A DNA stretch of 64,000 nucleotides from Citrobacter amalonaticus (GTDB lineage Bacteria > Pseudomonadota > Gammaproteobacteria > Enterobacterales > Enterobacteriaceae), in assembly GCA_028994555.1 (NCBI GenBank), contig JARDVN010000001.1, forward strand, positions 4,712,001 to 4,776,000, read 5' to 3'. The position numbers were made by a program, and so were the translations under genes. The notes under the pieces were generated by a model. That model saw only the letters and a list, made by a program, of their open reading frames with translations. It had not been told where the DNA came from and made no database searches. Within the stretch, counting starts at the first letter, position 1. Each line of letters opens with the position of its first letter. This document shows, one piece after another, positions 1 through 9,438 of the stretch.

Positions 1-1825
1 CGCGACCTGCTGCCAACGGTCCGTTTTATTATCGCGTTACGTCCGCTTTCCGCTGTGAAAGACAGCCGGGTAGATGCCTACGTCTCGCGTTTCAAACCCG
101 ACTGGCTGAAAAGCCTGGTGCTAAAAGATCTTCGCCCCTATGGCCCGGTAATGCTGGCGGCGCTGTTGATCAATATTCTGTCGCTCTCCGGGATCGTCTT
201 CTCGATGCAGGTGTATGACCGGGTGATCCCCGCACAGTCATGGCCGTCGCTGTATGTCCTCGCCGTCGGCGTATTGATCGCTATGCTATTCGGTTTTCTG
301 CTGCGACTCGCCCGAGGTCATGTGATGGATCTGTTAGGTAAACGCGCCGATATGCGGGTGTCGGATCGCGTCTTCGGTCACGCGCTGCGCCTGCGTAACA
401 GCGCGATCCCGCGCTCCACCGGCAGCTTTATTTCGCAGCTACGCGAGCTGGAACAGATCCGCGAGATGGTGACCTCTTCCACTATCTCCACCATTGTGGA
501 TCTGCCCTTCTTTTTCCTGTTCATCGTGGTGCTGGCGATCATCGCCCCGCCGCTCGCCTGGATCGCCCCGGTCGCAGCGCTGCTGATGATCCTTCCCGGT
601 CTGCTGTTGCAAAAAAAGCTCGCGGAGCTGGCGAATCAGTCGGCGCACGAGGCCACGCTGCGTAACGCCGTACTGGTGGAGAGCGTTCAGGGGCTGGAGG
701 ACATCAAGCTGATGCAGGCGGAGAACCGGTTTCTGCAACAGTGGAACAGCTATATCCGCATCACCGCCGAGTCCGGACTGCGCACCCGCGAACTGTCGCA
801 GGGGCTAATCAACTGGGGGGGTGACCGTCCAGGGGCTGGTTTATGCGGCGATGGTGATGTTTGGCGCCCCGCTGGTGATTGAAGGCACACTGACCACCGG
901 CTCAGTGGTTGCCGCCTCCATGCTTGGCTCAAGGATGATCGCCCCGATGGGTAATCTGTGCGGCGTGCTGGCACGCTGGCAGCAGGTGAAAGCCGCCAAA
1001 AAGGGGCTGGACAGCATTATGGAACTCCCCACCGAGACCCGGCGCGATGAAACGCTGGTGCATCAGGAGATCTTTCACGGTCATTATCTGTTCGAGAACG
1101 CACAGTTTCGCTATCACAGTGAAGACCAGCGGGTGCCACTGCGCATTAACCGACTGGAGATCGCCGCCGGTGAGCGCATCGCGGTGCTCGGACGCAACGG
1201 CGCGGGCAAATCCACGCTGTTGCAGGCGCTGGCAGGCGGCGTGGATCTGGTCGAAGGAGACGCCCGTCTCGATAACCTCAGCCTGCCGCACATCGATATG
1301 GCTGATTTGCGCCGCAACGTTGGTCTACTGAGCCAGAACGCGCGCCTGTTTTTTGGCACCCTGCGCGAGAACCTGACGCTCGGCGCACCACATGCCAGCG
1401 ACAACGAGATTTTCGCCGTGCTGGAGATCTGCGGTGCGGCCAACTTCGTGAAACGGCTGCCGAAAGGGCTCGATCATCCGATTATGGAAGGCGGCAGCGG
1501 ATTATCCGGCGGTCAGCGACAGTCTATCATGCTCGCCCGCATGCTGCTGCGCGGCCCCAATATCGTCCTGCTCGATGAACCAACCGCTTCGCTGGATGAG
1601 CATTCCGAACGCGAGTTTATTCAACGACTGGGACAGTGGCTTGGCAACCGCACTCTGGTAGTCGCCACCCACCGCGTACCGGTACTGGAGCTGGTAGAAC
1701 GGGTAGTGGTGCTTAAAGAGGGGCAACTGGTGATGGACGCGCCGAAAGCACAGGCGCTGGGGCAAAGTCGAATGGCCGCGCAGGCCAACACGCGGGAGTG
1801 GAAAAATGAAAACCAGTCAGCCTGA
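1..1825 (+). CDS. Type I secretion ABC transporter (BapC/LapB-like), 5' partial, frameshifted
   Basis: Inner-membrane ATPase/permease of a type I secretion system, which would energise export of a large adhesin across both membranes with the HlyD protein downstream and an outer-membrane channel. The reading frame is open at base 1, so the start lies outside the window. The first part carries the hydrophobic transmembrane segments. The second part has Walker A (GRNGAGKST, about 1190-1215), the ABC signature LSGGQRQS (about 1502-1525) and Walker B LLDEPTASLDE (about 1567-1600). The frame breaks at a run of seven G at 815-821, and dropping one G joins the halves (..QGLINWG / VTVQGLVYA..). The stop overlaps the next start by about 20 bases, so the two are an operon. 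In Salmonella bapC and bapD occupy this position next to ssrA; orthology here is inferred from that context. Confidence 0.9.
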
Positions 1826-2997
1826 CGCGACCCAAGACGTGCTCGACGACAGCCGCGAGCGTGAATTTTCGGGCGCCAGCCGCATCATCTGGCTCACCGG
1901 GATCTTGTGTCTGATCCTCGCGGTATGGGCGTGGTTCGGCATTCTCGATGAGGTCTCAACCGGCACCGGCAAGGTGATCCCCAGCTCGCGCGAGCAGGTG
2001 TTGCAATCGCTCGACGGGGGGGATCCTTGCGGAACTGATGGTGCATGAAGGCGATCAGGTCCAGGCGGGACAGGTTCTGGCGCGAATGGACCCGACGCGA
2101 TCGGAGTCTAACGTCGGCGAAAGCGCTGCGCGCTACCGCGCCTCGCTGGCCTCCAGCCAACGCCTGACGGCGGAGGTTAGCGACAAGCCGCTGGTCTTCT
2201 CTGACGAACTAAACGCCTGGCCGGATCTGCTGGCCTCGGAAACGCGGCTTTACACCAGTCGTCGCGCGCAACTCGCCGACGCGCAATCCGAACTGAACGA
2301 GGCGCTGGCGCTGGTGAATAAAGAGCTGGCAATTACCGAACGGCTGGCAAAAAGCGGTGCTGCGAGCCACGTTGAGGTATTGCGTTTGCAACGGCAAAAA
2401 AGCGATATTGGCCTTAAACTCACCGATCTGCGCTCGCAATATTACGTCCAGGCGCGCGAGGCGCTGTCTAAAGCCAACGCCGAAGTGGCAATGCTCTCTG
2501 CGATCATTAAGGGACGCGAAGATTCGGTGACCCGCCTGACCGTCCGCTCGCCGGTTCGCGGCATTGTGAAGAATATCCAGGTCACGACGATCGGCGGCGT
2601 GATCCCGCCAAACGGCGAGATGATGGAGATCGTCCCCGTTGACGATCATCTGCTGATCGAAACGCGTCTGTCGCCACGCGACATCGCTTTTATCCACCCA
2701 GGCCAGCGTGCGCTGGTGAAAATCACCGCCTACGATTACGCCATTTATGGCGGGCTGGAAGGCGTTGTCGAAACCATTTCACCGGATACCATTCAGGACA
2801 AAGTGAAGCCGGAAATCTTCTACTATCGCGTTTTCATTCGTACCCATCAGGACTATCTGCAAAACAAGCTGGGGCGCCGTTTCTCCATCGTGCCGGGCAT
2901 GATCGCGACAGTGGACATAAAAACAGGGGAAAAAAGCATCGTCGACTATTTAATCAAACCGTTCAATCGAGCCAAAGAAGCGCTGCGCGAGCGGTAA
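1806..2997 (+). CDS. HlyD-family type I secretion adaptor (BapD/LapC-like), frameshifted
   Basis: Periplasmic membrane-fusion protein linking the ABC transporter to the outer-membrane channel. A cytoplasmic N-terminus is followed by one transmembrane helix (about residues 28-46, IIWLTGILCLILAVWAWF). A lipoyl-like segment follows (HEGDQVQAGQVLARMDPT), then long helical hairpin sequence, and a C-terminal beta-barrel region with the HlyD-type sequence RSPVRGIVKNI. It overlaps the end of the ATPase gene. A run of seven G at 2016-2022 breaks the frame after LQSLDGG; one base less restores ILAELMVHEGDQV. Total length of about 396 residues is normal for HlyD proteins. The gene is transcribed toward ssrA. 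Confidence 0.9.
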
Positions 2998-3014
2998 ATG
3001 CCTGATGATTGGGG

Positions 3015-3059
3015 GTGGCAAGGGCTGTCACAAGTCTGTTATACTTGTCTTAACACATT
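3015..3059 (+). promoter_or_regulatory. Probable ssrA promoter
   Basis: TATACT at 3040-3045 matches a sigma-70 -10 hexamer and lies 14 bases before the tmRNA 5' end. I see no strong -35 hexamer at the normal spacing. Confidence 0.5.
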
Positions 3060-3423
3060 GGGGCTGATTCTGGATTCGACGGGATTTGCGAAACCCAAGG
3101 TGCATGCCGAGGGGCGGTTGGCCTCGTAAAAAAGCCGCAAAAAATAGTCGCAAACGACGAAAACTACGCTTTAGCAGCTTAATAACCTGCTCTGAGCCCT
3201 CTCTCCCTAGCTTCCGCTCTTAAGACGGGGATCAAAGAGAGGTCAAACCCAAAAGAGATCGCGTGGATGCCCTGCCTGGGGTTGAAGCGTTAAAACTAAT
3301 CAGGCTAGTCTGGTAGTGGCGTGTCAATCCGCAGGTGCCAGGCGAATGTAAAGACTGACTAAGCATGTAGTACCGAGGATGTAGGAATTTCGGACGCGGG
3401 TTCAACTCCCGCCAGCTCCACCA
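3060..3423 (+). ncRNA. ssrA: tmRNA
   Basis: Transfer-messenger RNA, which rescues stalled ribosomes and tags the nascent peptide for proteolysis. The 5' end (GGGGCTGATTCTGGATTCG) and the 3' tRNA-like end (GGGTTCAACTCCCGCCAGC then TCCACCA) are both intact. The mRNA-like part from 3150 to 3182 encodes ANDENYALAA and ends TAATAA. Salmonella enterica normally has T in place of N at position five of the tag, so the tag is of the E. coli/Citrobacter form. A/T runs differ by single bases from the E. coli gene, in line with the homopolymer errors seen elsewhere. The 3' end is a well-known integration site for phages and islands, and an integrase follows directly. Confidence 0.97.
3395..3423 (+). other. 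Probable left attachment site (attL) in the ssrA 3' end
   Basis: The T-loop and acceptor end of ssrA is the recombination target of P4-type and Fels-2-type integrases, and such an integrase begins 205 bases downstream. The element rebuilt the tRNA-like end on insertion. I found no second copy of this 3' end elsewhere in the window, so the right attachment site was lost or lies outside. Confidence 0.45.
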
Positions 3424-3469
3424 AAATTCTCCATCGGTGATTACCAGAGTCATCCGATGAAGTCCTAAG

Positions 3470-3503
3470 AGCCCGCACAGCGCAAGCCTTGCGGGCTTTT
3501 TTT
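3470..3503 (+). terminator. Rho-independent terminator of ssrA
   Basis: Stem AGCCCGCA (3470-3477) pairs with TGCGGGCT (3490-3497), followed by a run of T. Confidence 0.85.
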
Positions 3504-3570
3504 GTGTCTGCAATTTGTCCCGCGAAGTCTGATGCTAACTAATTAAATCCGAACCTTTTAGGCCCATTGA

Positions 3571-3609
3571 TAGGCCCAACGAAATGCTCTATTGTTTTCG
3601 TTGGGCCTA
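3571..3609. promoter_or_regulatory. Perfect 14-bp inverted repeat ahead of the integrase
   Basis: TAGGCCCAACGAAA (3571-3584) and its exact reverse complement (3596-3609) are separated by 11 bases, ending 18 bases before the integrase start codon. It could be an operator, an integrase arm-type site or an mRNA hairpin; the sequence does not say which. Confidence 0.6.
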
Positions 3610-3627
3610 AACGCATGGAGACTCCCC

Positions 3628-4869
3628 ATGGCAAGAAAAACCAAGCCGTTAACCGATACGGAAATCAAAGCCGCCAAACCTAAAGATGCCGATTACCAGT
3701 TGTATGATGGTGACGGACTTACTCTGTTAATCAAGTCCAGTGGTAGTAAGCTCTGGCAATTCCGTTACTATCGACCTCTAACCAAGCAGCGAACCAAACA
3801 GAGCTTTGGTGCCTACCCCGCCGTCTCACTTTCTGATGCGCGTAAACTCAGAGCTGAATCTCGAGTTTTGTTGGCGAAAGACATTGATCCTCAGGAACAT
3901 CAGAAAGAACAGTTAAGAAATTCTCAAGAGGCTAAAACCAACACTTTCCTGGTAGTTGCCGAGCGTTGGTGGAATGTGAAGAAAGCCAGCGTAACAGAAG
4001 ACTATGCCGACGATATCTGGCGCTCACTTGAGAGAGATATTTTTCCAGTAATCGGTGATATCAGTGTCACTGAGATTAAGGCTCATACTCTGGTTAAAGC
4101 AGTGCAGCCGGTTCAGGCCAGAGGCGCATTAGAGACAGTCCGACGCCTTTGTCAGCGTATTAACGAAGTCATGATTTATGCGCAGAACACAGGTCTGATT
4201 GATGCGGTTCCCAGCGTAAACATCGGGAAAGCATTCGAGAAACCGCAAAAGAAAAACATGCCCAGCATCCGCCCGGATCAACTTCCACAGCTAATGCAGA
4301 CTATGCGTACGGCAAGTATCAGCCTGTCCACACGATGCCTGTTCATGTGGCAGCTTCTCACCATTACCCGCCCTGCCGAAGCTGCTGAGGCTAGATGGGA
4401 TGAGATCGATTTTGATGCTAACGAATGGAAAATTCCTGCAGCTCGAATGAAGATGAACCGGGACCATACGGTTCCACTATCAGATGAGGCTCTCTCTATT
4501 CTGGAAATGATGAAGTCACTTAGCGGAAACCGGGAGTTTATCTTCCCCAGTCGTATAAAGCCAAGTAAGCCTATGAACAGTCAAACGGTAAATGCTGCGC
4601 TCAAACGTGCCGGATTTAGTGGTGTGCTCGTCTCACATGGATTGCGTTCTATAGCCAGCACCGCCCTCAATGAACAAGGATTTCCCCCAGATGTTATTGA
4701 AGCCGCACTTGCACATGTAGATAAAAACGAGGTACGTCGCGCCTATAACCGTAGTGATTATATTGAACAACGTCGCCCAATGATGCAGTGGTGGGCTGAT
4801 TTTATTAAAACAGCAGATAGCAGAAGCATTATTGATGGTGGTAATAAGGAGTTGCGCCTTGTTGGGTAA
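3628..4869 (+). CDS. P4-type tyrosine integrase
   Basis: Site-specific recombinase that inserts or excises the element at ssrA. The N-terminal part (DTEIKAAKPKD.., then LTLLIKSSGSKLWQFRY) is the DUF4102 arm-binding domain of P4/CP4-type integrases. The C-terminal catalytic domain has the first catalytic Arg in TITRPAEAAEARWDE, then SHGLRSIAST (H-x-x-R), AHVDK, and the nucleophile Tyr in RAYNRSDY. The Met at 3628 (MARKTKPLTD) is preferred over an in-frame Met at 3592, which lies inside the inverted repeat. Length of about 413 residues is usual. The gene is intact, so the integrase may still act. Confidence 0.93.
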   Translation: MARKTKPLTDTEIKAAKPKDADYQLYDGDGLTLLIKSSGSKLWQFRYYRPLTKQRTKQSFGAYPAVSLSDARKLRAESRVLLAKDIDPQEHQKEQLRNSQEAKTNTFLVVAERWWNVKKASVTEDYADDIWRSLERDIFPVIGDISVTEIKAHTLVKAVQPVQARGALETVRRLCQRINEVMIYAQNTGLIDAVPSVNIGKAFEKPQKKNMPSIRPDQLPQLMQTMRTASISLSTRCLFMWQLLTITRPAEAAEARWDEIDFDANEWKIPAARMKMNRDHTVPLSDEALSILEMMKSLSGNREFIFPSRIKPSKPMNSQTVNAALKRAGFSGVLVSHGLRSIASTALNEQGFPPDVIEAALAHVDKNEVRRAYNRSDYIEQRRPMMQWWADFIKTADSRSIIDGGNKELRLVG

Positions 4870-4908
4870 CCCCTTCATAAGAAATTATATTAACAGGCAT
4901 TATCATTT

Positions 4909-5848
4909 TTATTTCGTCACAACAGTGTCAAACGCGGCTTTGATCACCTTATCATTTCTTGACCAGTCATAAATCCTTCTGCGCATTTGTTCCCAGGGCG
5001 CGTAATACTTTAGCCTTCTCCCTTTACTGACTGAGTCCAGTTTACGCTGTTCATCGTCCATAAATTTATTAATATCATTTTCAAGAGAATCAATAGCCGA
5101 TGCTTTACTTTTCCAGCCACCTTCCGGCATCTTTTCTTTAAGGAGTTCAACAACCTTCAATTTTAGCGGTGCATAATTCCCTGTCCTAGTTTTCCCGCCA
5201 GATTGTGCAGCCCTAGTTAAGTTTTCTTTCCTTTTCTCTATTTTCTCATGTATCATCAGAACATCACACCCACCCATCCACATATTCATGAGTTCCAGAG
5301 CATCAAATAAATATTTGAGACAAACAGACTGTTCTTTCTTCTCAGCAGAATGACTTTTATACATCCCCCCACCCATGGCATATTAAAGCCAGGCGCAAGT
5401 AAATATCGATATCTATGTTTTTAAGGTCAAAGTTTTTTTTAAACAAATCATAAAATTTTAACTTTATTCTATTATGACTAACATAGTTATCCATTTTAAG
5501 TTGGGTAAAACTAATCACTGTATTCTTAAAAGTACGTCGATGGACTCGCTTATCTTCTTTAATCTCTCCGTCATTGTCTATAAGTTCCCCATCTTTATTT
5601 ATTCTCTTTCCCTCATAATTTACAAGCTCACGTTTTTCATTGATATACGCGCCGTCAGAGTTTGTTCGCTTTCCGTTATTACTGATATATAGCCCATTTA
5701 CATAATCCTCAACAACTCTTTCAGCATCTTTACGATACTCTTCCAGGGTTGATTCAGAGATATACCCGGAAGCTGCCACCGCCTTTGTACGTTCATCATA
5801 CTTCTTGCTTAACACTTCGACCAAAAAATTAAATTCATTATTTTTCAT
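4909..5848 (-). CDS. Unknown protein with short Gly/Asp-rich repeats, frameshifted
   Basis: I do not recognise this gene. Two overlapping frames join at a run of six C (5365-5370), where ..ICHGWG continues into GMYKSHSAEKKEQ.., giving about 310 residues. Residues about 52-95 hold short imperfect repeats of the kind YINxxxxxVN and KRINKDGELIDNDG, resembling repeats of secreted or toxin-associated proteins. The C-terminal half is basic and helical and ends near WEQMRRRIYDW. It lies between the integrase and AlpA genes on the opposite strand, a common place for unrelated cargo in P4-like elements. It is AT-rich compared with its neighbours. Confidence 0.55.
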
Positions 5849-5972
5849 GCAATTACCAAAAAAGTGAATGTGAAGTGCCTACATTAAAAAAATACTTAAG
5901 GCACATGGATTTTCACAAAAGTCATGCTGCTGTACCTTCTGCCCATCCCCTGAACTACAGCGAGAATTCATT

Positions 5973-6188
5973 ATGACTACACAACCAATTACCATCCTGC
6001 GTTTGCCCGGTGTTCTGAAGAGAATCGGTATCGCCCGCTCCACTGTTTACGACTGGATGAACCCGAGATCTCCCCGTTACGATCCAACATTCCCCAGACC
6101 GGTCAGACTGGGCCAAAAATCTGTCGGCTGGCGCGAGTCTGATTTAGATCACTGGTTATCATCCCGCAGCCTTCATAATGTACACTAA
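5973..6188 (+). CDS. AlpA-family transcriptional regulator
   Basis: Small DNA-binding regulator of 71 residues with a MerR-like helix-turn-helix. LRLPGVLKRIGIARSTVYDW is the typical AlpA recognition segment, followed by FPRPVRLGQKSVGWRESDLD. In CP4-57 the AlpA protein activates the integrase and so excision. Here it lies between the integrase and the YfjI/YfjJ genes, as expected for such an element. Confidence 0.9.
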   Translation: MTTQPITILRLPGVLKRIGIARSTVYDWMNPRSPRYDPTFPRPVRLGQKSVGWRESDLDHWLSSRSLHNVH

Positions 6189-6469
6189 AAACAGGGATCC
6201 CTGGCGCATAAGCATCAGGGATCTTTGATTTAATTCAAATTAATCAGACAAGTCTACACTGCCTCATAATCAGCAAAAACGAGCCTGAGGTGTGGCAAGT
6301 ACTGTTACCTGTTGACGCCATCAATGACCCCCATCCCTTTGTTGATACTTGCTCCCCTCGAAAGATACCCTGCTGGAATTTTTGTCTGTAACCTCTTACC
6401 TGTACCACAGACGAAGTTTGTGCGAGAGTAAGAACGGTTACATGCACATATTAATACGGAAGTATCCCT

Positions 6470-6501
6470 GCTGTTTCCTGCTACTGGTAGCAGGAAACAG
6501 C
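6470..6501. repeat. Perfect 14-bp inverted repeat, 4-base loop
   Basis: GCTGTTTCCTGCTA (6470-6483), loop CTGG, TAGCAGGAAACAGC (6488-6501). It lies just past the reconstructed stop of the yfjI-like gene and could end its transcript, but no T tract follows on the minus strand. Confidence 0.6.
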
Positions 6502-6522
6502 AGCCAGTCATTCATTAAAAAA

Positions 6523-7947
6523 TCAACTCCGGTGAATCCTGATGATTTGGTGAAAACTCCCGTTTGTATTTCTTTCCCTATACATAGAAATACTCCCATA
6601 CTCTTCAAGTATCTTTAATGCCTTATTCAAACGCGTACCATCCCTGAGTTGATACGGAGCGTAACGCCTGACATGTGTTTTAGCCACCAGGGTACATATA
6701 CCCCCCCTGATTTAATGGCCCCTGCAATAGCCATTGATAGAGGAGACTGGCATCCTCTTCACCTTTGTCCATTCGCACTGTCATCACCTTAACCACCTGG
6801 TTATAATAATACTTAATAACAGGGATAATATTTTCCAGTACTATACGCTCTATTTCATCACCTTCCATTTTAAGAAAGAAATGAATCAGCGCTGCCAGTC
6901 TGGCTGTATTCTCCGGTACTTTAGAGAGTATTCCGGCCAGGGCATTATGCTTGCTTTTATCTGCCACGATCTGATTTTCAACTTCACGCTGAAATTCAGA
7001 AAACAATTTTTCAGCATCAGGAGAAAAACGAAGTATCTTCGGCGATACGTTGCTGATAGTTAACTCCAGTAACTCACTTATTCGTTGATGGAATTCTTCC
7101 AGATACTGACCATCGCATTTCGCTTCTGAAGATGTCTGACGCGTCCCCTGCGTTGTTGTAGTCACTGACCACAGGCATCTGGCAAAAAAACCATTCCCCA
7201 TTGCCCGTTCACCCCGCTTTTTGATAAAGCTGTTCAACTCATTTAACTGCGTCAGGATAAGAATGATAAAACGACTGTCATCAATCACCAGGCGGTGGTT
7301 TTTTCGTTCCACGTCGAAGGGAACACCATCCCACAATTGATTAAATAAAGGGGAGTTGTTCATCGCCCTTCCGTTTAGCACACCACCGCCTTCATCAGAT
7401 ACCAGCCCGGCGGAACCAATGTTTTCTGACAGTCCTTTGACGATGGCTTCATGCGTTGCGTCGTTGTAAATCAGCTTAGGTAACCTGGGGGATTCCGGTT
7501 TTGCAAGATAATGTTCCCGTAGTCTTTCCCGCTCACGGGTACTGTCCACTCCTTTTTTTCATTCTTTCTGATGATGCTAAGTATCGATTTATTGATTTCC
7601 TGCCAGGCCAGTAAGTCCGCCTCGTACACCCTGACCTTTTCGGAGTAGGATTTCAGTGCCTGTTTTTCAAACTCCAGTATGGGTTTCATTACCAGGTTGA
7701 AAACTGCCGTTTTTCGTTCCCCTGATTCTGCGATAATCACGTTATACAAAGAGACAGGGCTTCTTCTTCCATCCTTATGCTGAAAGGTCACCAGTGCCTG
7801 AGATGCCAGTGACATAGCACTCAGACATGTACCCATGATCAACTCGACAGGGGCCTGCGTTATGTCAATGATATCCTGTGCAACGTCTCTAAGCCCCTTG
7901 GGAAAATGTTGTGAGGGATATTCATTGTTAGCAATTGTGTTATACAT
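6523..7947 (-). CDS. yfjI: YfjI family protein (DUF3987), two frameshifts
   Basis: Member of the DUF3987/YfjI family found in CP4-57 and P4-like elements, probably a replication-associated protein (inferred). The N-terminal piece begins MYNTIANNEYPSQHFPKGLR and includes LYNVIIAESGERKTA, a degenerate P-loop-like stretch. The frame breaks at five G (7487-7491) and again at seven C (6701-6707). One base less at the second site adds a C-terminus ending ..GTRLNKALKILEEYG.. and a stop at 6523, giving about 470 residues, the usual size. The yfjJ-like gene precedes it on the same strand, as in E. coli CP4-57. Confidence 0.8.
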
Positions 7948-8096
7948 AAAAACTCCTGATCAAAATATCGACACAAATAGCGTCAGGAGCAACTTACATT
8001 CTGCTTTTAATTTTGAAAATACCTCAGACCAGAATTAGCTTGCATTAGACTTATTTAGTTTAATAATTTACAAATAGATCTCCACTATATTTCCAT

Positions 8097-8726
8097 TCAC
8101 TTCTGACTGCAGCCGAAGTTACGAGCACCATCTCCGCTTTGTTTCTGTCTGTTCTTAATCAGATAATCAATTCTCTCTGAAATAGTCTTATAGAAATCAT
8201 CAATACCGGACTCTTCAAGGCCGCTTTTATAGAGTTTATATACTGGATTCTTCGGGATATGAACCAGGCGACGATACCGGATATTATCCAGCCCTGTGGC
8301 GCTTAACCAGGCATCAGCAACCATGGTATAAAAACTACCGTTATCTGTTTCGAAGGCTTTCACATAGCAGACTGTATCTAGGTTAACGAGAAGACAAATG
8401 TGATAATGCTTTCCCCCGACTTTATTGAATTCCCTCACCCAAAGGTACCTCAGTTCGGAGTTATGGACTCTCACACCACGCTCCGCTCTTTTCTTCAGAT
8501 ATACCGGAAACTTTTCATTCAGTGATTTAAAGAACCGGGTGATCACCTCCGCATCATCTCTATAAACTACATTTCCCAGGGGGAAACGCAGATCAAAGCG
8601 TATCAGCGCTGTTCTTGGATGTGCGTTTAGTGCTTTTGTCAGGGTTTGCTTTATCCGCTTTTGCTGATAACCGTCACTTTCCCCATACAGGGTATTAATT
8701 TTTACTCTTGGCTTTACGGGTTTCAT
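8097..8726 (-). CDS. yfjJ: YfjJ/YagK family (inovirus Gp2-like) protein
   Basis: 209-residue protein of the family annotated as inovirus Gp2-like or YagK/YfjJ C-terminal domain. Features seen are IRFDLRFP near the N-terminus, a central WVREF..GGKHYHICLLVN and the basic segment KNPVYKLYKSG. The H-x-H in KHYHICLL recalls rolling-circle replication initiators (HUH), a similarity I infer from the motif only. It is adjacent to and co-oriented with the yfjI-like gene. The frame is intact. Confidence 0.8.
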   Translation of the reverse strand: MKPVKPRVKINTLYGESDGYQQKRIKQTLTKALNAHPRTALIRFDLRFPLGNVVYRDDAEVITRFFKSLNEKFPVYLKKRAERGVRVHNSELRYLWVREFNKVGGKHYHICLLVNLDTVCYVKAFETDNGSFYTMVADAWLSATGLDNIRYRRLVHIPKNPVYKLYKSGLEESGIDDFYKTISERIDYLIKNRQKQSGDGARNFGCSQK

Positions 8727-9438
8727 TGCCGTCTCCTGAGATAATCACACATATATGGGTTACTGAGTGATATCTATTGCTCAGTATGGATATTATGAGA
8801 GAGTAATTAATGATTTGAGCGTATTGCTCTCCAGAGTTTTCGAATGACATGACTACCTGGCTTTAGTAATATTAATTTTATTAAGTCTGGATAATTGATT
8901 TGATGCTCAGTAGTATTACTAATTGTTAATATTTAATTGGTAATAATTACTTAATAACATGGTTAATTAATTAATAATACTAAATACCGACAGTTAATTT
9001 CACCATGACACCAGTAATCACTCTCTTTCACATATAATTACTGGTCGAAAGTTATTGTATTGATTTTGCGAAGTTTTTCGAGCCTAAAGGAGTACAGTCT
9101 ACAGTTTTCTGACGGGGATATGACAAGATCGTCTACCGGGGTGGGGTCATTCCACTATTCTTAGTGCTTGTAAACTCAACAGTTGGCATGAAGCAAGAAC
9201 TCTAAGTCTGCTGTGAGCGAGGAGCGGAAGTTGCGTTGTGCTAAGTAATACTAAATGAGACAGCCCAATGATGATGAAAAATCTTGTTACCATGCTTCAA
9301 ATTCAATATATCAAAATTTTTGTTGTGTATTTTTGTAAAGGAAAAGATTTGTTGGCCGATAAGACCTATGTCTCCTTTTAATAAAATTGAATCAAGGGAG
9401 GCTATTAGTGTATAAAAATTGTTACAAAAGGAGTAATT
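8727..9438. other. AT-rich intergenic stretch
   Basis: No convincing gene. It holds an imperfect palindrome (TACTGAG at 8761-8767, CTCAGTA at 8780-8786) just upstream of yfjJ, a very AT-rich stretch at about 8870-9000 with repeated TTAATTAA-like words, and one copy of the dispersed palindromic repeat at 9204-9227. An operator or replication origin of the element is possible but not shown. Confidence 0.5.
9204..9227 (+). repeat. Dispersed palindromic repeat, copy 1 (degenerate)
   Basis: Contains GTCTGCTGTGAGCGAGGAGC and is related to the better-preserved copies at 26302-26325 and 27274-27297. Confidence 0.6.

Noticed and set aside
3232..3513. Minus-strand open frame across ssrA
   Set aside because: It lies within the tmRNA gene and its terminator.
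8870..9000. AT-rich tract as a replication origin
   Set aside because: No regular iterons or DnaA boxes can be shown; only general AT-richness.
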